A stretch of DNA of 9,085 nucleotides from Alphaproteobacteria bacterium (GTDB lineage: Bacteria > Pseudomonadota > Alphaproteobacteria > Caulobacterales > Parvularculaceae): positions 1 through 9,085 of the forward strand of contig JAUIEG010000072.1 of assembly GCA_030428745.1 (NCBI GenBank), written 5' to 3'. Under the pieces are notes generated by a model, which did not search any database, was not told the origin of the DNA, and was given only the letters and a program-made list of their open reading frames with translations. This document shows positions 7,571-9,085 of the stretch, in pieces; position 1 is the stretch's first letter, and each line of letters begins with the position of its first letter. The position numbers and the translations under genes were made by a program.

Positions 7571-9004
7571 ATGAGCAACGTAGGCCGCATCAGTCAGGTT
7601 ATCGGCGCTGTCGTGGACGTCGTTTTCGACGACGGGCTGCCGGCGATTTTGAACGCCCTGGAAACTGACAACAACGGCAATCGCCTTGTCCTTGAAGTGG
7701 CGCAGCATCTCGGCGAAAACGCTGTGCGCACGATCGCCATGGACTCCACCGAGGGTCTCGTGCGCGGCGCGAAAGTGACGGACACAGGCGCGTCAATTTC
7801 CGTGCCCGTCGGCGACGGCACGCTCGGGCGCATCATGAACGTCATCGGCGAGCCGGTGGACGAACAGGGGCCGATCCCGCACGAAATTAAGCGCGGCATT
7901 CACCAGGAAGCGCCGGCTTTTGTCGAACAGTCGACGGAATCGGAAGTCCTCGTCACCGGCATCAAGGTTGTCGATCTTCTCTGTCCTTACGCAAAGGGCG
8001 GCAAGATCGGCCTCTTCGGCGGCGCGGGCGTCGGCAAGACTGTTCTCATCATGGAGCTCATCAACAACATCGCGAAAGCGCATGGTGGTTACTCCGTGTT
8101 CGCCGGCGTTGGCGAACGCACCCGTGAAGGCAACGACCTTTACTGGGAGATGATCGAATCCAAAGTGAACGTCGACCCGAAAGAAACCGGCGGCAAGATG
8201 GAAGGCTCCAAAGCGGCCCTCGTCTATGGCCAGATGAACGAGCCTCCGGGGGCCCGCGCGCGTGTTGCGCTCACCGGCCTCACCGTTGCGGAACACTTCC
8301 GCGACCAGGGCCAGGACGTTCTGTTCTTCGTCGACAATATTTTCCGCTTTACCCAGGCGGGCTCCGAGGTGTCGGCGCTTCTCGGCCGCATCCCATCGGC
8401 GGTGGGCTATCAGCCGACGCTCGCCACCGACATGGGCCAGATGCAGGAACGCATTACGACAACGACCAAAGGCTCGATCACTTCGGTGCAGGCGATCTAC
8501 GTGCCGGCCGACGACCTCACCGACCCGGCGCCGGCGACGTCGTTCTCGCACCTTGACGCGACGACGGTTCTGAACCGCGCCATCGCGGAAAAAGGGATCT
8601 ATCCGGCGGTGGACCCGCTCGATTCCTCATCACGCATTCTCGACCCGCGCGTCATCGGCGAAGAGCACTACCAGGTCGCTCGCGACGTCCAGGGCATTCT
8701 TCAGCGCTACAAGGCGCTGCAGGACATCATCGCGATCCTCGGCATGGATGAGCTTTCCGAAGAAGACAAACTCGTCGTCGCCCGCGCCCGTAAGGTTGAG
8801 CGCTTCCTGTCTCAGCCTTTCCACGTCGCCGAAGTCTTCACCGGTTCGCCGGGCAAGCTTGTCTCCATCGAAGACACGATCAAAGGCTTTAAAGGCCTCG
8901 TCGCTGGCGATTATGACCACCTGCCGGAAGCGGCCTTCTACATGGTCGGCTCCATCGACGAAGCGCTTGAAAAAGCTGAGCGTCTTGCAGCGGAAGCGGC
9001 GTAA
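7571..9004 (+). CDS. atpD: F1F0 ATP synthase subunit beta
   Basis: Beta is the catalytic subunit, making ATP from ADP and phosphate at three alternating sites on the cytoplasmic side of the membrane. The 477 residues include Walker A GGAGVGKT (150-157), the catalytic glutamate Glu182 in GERTREG, Walker B VLFFVDN (250-256), the family signature PAVDPLDSSS (345-354), and the DELSEED loop (393-399), which contacts the gamma shaft. All key residues are intact. Between GNDLYWEMIES and ALVYGQ the protein carries an expanded loop (about 198-213, NVDPKETGGKMEGSK) that E. coli beta lacks. Insertions here are, to my knowledge, usual in Alphaproteobacteria. The start is supported by a good ribosome site. 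atpC follows after six bases. Confidence 0.98.
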   Translation: MSNVGRISQVIGAVVDVVFDDGLPAILNALETDNNGNRLVLEVAQHLGENAVRTIAMDSTEGLVRGAKVTDTGASISVPVGDGTLGRIMNVIGEPVDEQGPIPHEIKRGIHQEAPAFVEQSTESEVLVTGIKVVDLLCPYAKGGKIGLFGGAGVGKTVLIMELINNIAKAHGGYSVFAGVGERTREGNDLYWEMIESKVNVDPKETGGKMEGSKAALVYGQMNEPPGARARVALTGLTVAEHFRDQGQDVLFFVDNIFRFTQAGSEVSALLGRIPSAVGYQPTLATDMGQMQERITTTTKGSITSVQAIYVPADDLTDPAPATSFSHLDATTVLNRAIAEKGIYPAVDPLDSSSRILDPRVIGEEHYQVARDVQGILQRYKALQDIIAILGMDELSEEDKLVVARARKVERFLSQPFHVAEVFTGSPGKLVSIEDTIKGFKGLVAGDYDHLPEAAFYMVGSIDEALEKAERLAAEAA

Positions 9005-9010
9005 CGGATC

Positions 9011-9085
9011 ATGGCCGATAAACTTCACTTCAACCTCGTCTCGCCGGAGCGCGAACTGATGTCCACGGAAGTGGACCAGGTCGAT
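9011..9085 (+). CDS. atpC: F1F0 ATP synthase subunit epsilon, N-terminal part
   Basis: The window ends inside this gene after 25 codons. The start MADKLHFNLVSPERELMS, followed by TEVDQV, is typical of epsilon, whose N-terminal beta-sandwich sits on the rotor beside gamma and the c-ring. Its C-terminal helices, where present, inhibit wasteful ATP hydrolysis. The gene begins six bases after the atpD stop, in the expected operon position. The ribosome site is not strong, so coupling to atpD translation is likely. The C-terminal inhibitory domain lies outside the window. Confidence 0.93.
   Translation, partial: MADKLHFNLVSPERELMSTEVDQVD

Noticed and set aside
7793..8551. 252-codon antisense frame across atpD
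   Set aside because: Same composition effect as over atpA; Arg/Ala/His-rich translation without motifs.

Overview
The window looks like a chromosomal segment of a GC-rich alphaproteobacterium. The F1 ATP synthase genes lie in the order atpH-atpA-atpG-atpD-atpC with no Fo genes in front, which is the split F1/Fo arrangement common in Alphaproteobacteria. The AtpA and AtpD sequences look alphaproteobacterial. Tandem secreted S9-type proteins would suit Caulobacterales, Hyphomonadaceae or Parvularculales, but that narrower placement is inference.

Layout. (1) Positions 1-201, plus strand: the 3' end of a PagL-like lipid A 3-O-deacylase gene, an outer-membrane beta-barrel enzyme. (2) Positions 198-980, minus strand: a PAPS-dependent sulfotransferase, convergent with the PagL-like gene and overlapping its stop codon by four bases. 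(3) Positions 1034-3019, minus strand: a secreted S9-family (prolyl oligopeptidase-like) serine peptidase with an intact Ser-Asp-His triad. (4) Positions 3034-4224, minus strand: a secreted protein homologous to the beta-propeller half of gene 3 but ending where the hydrolase domain should begin. (5) Positions 4225-4514: a divergent intergenic region that should hold promoters for both directions. (6) Positions 4515-9085, plus strand: the F1 ATP synthase operon, with atpC cut by the window end.

How the genes work together. The five atp genes encode the catalytic F1 sector (delta, alpha, gamma, beta, epsilon) and are closely spaced, so they are almost certainly one transcript. On the other strand, propeller protein, S9 peptidase and sulfotransferase are spaced 14 and 53 bases apart and could be one transcript. 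The first two are exported. The sulfotransferase has no visible signal peptide and probably acts in the cytoplasm.

Most of the window is ordinary. The most interesting feature is the side-by-side pair of a complete S9 peptidase and a catalytic-domain-less propeller paralogue. I see no CRISPR array, insertion sequence, tRNA, rRNA or phage gene, and no convincing novel defence or mobile system.
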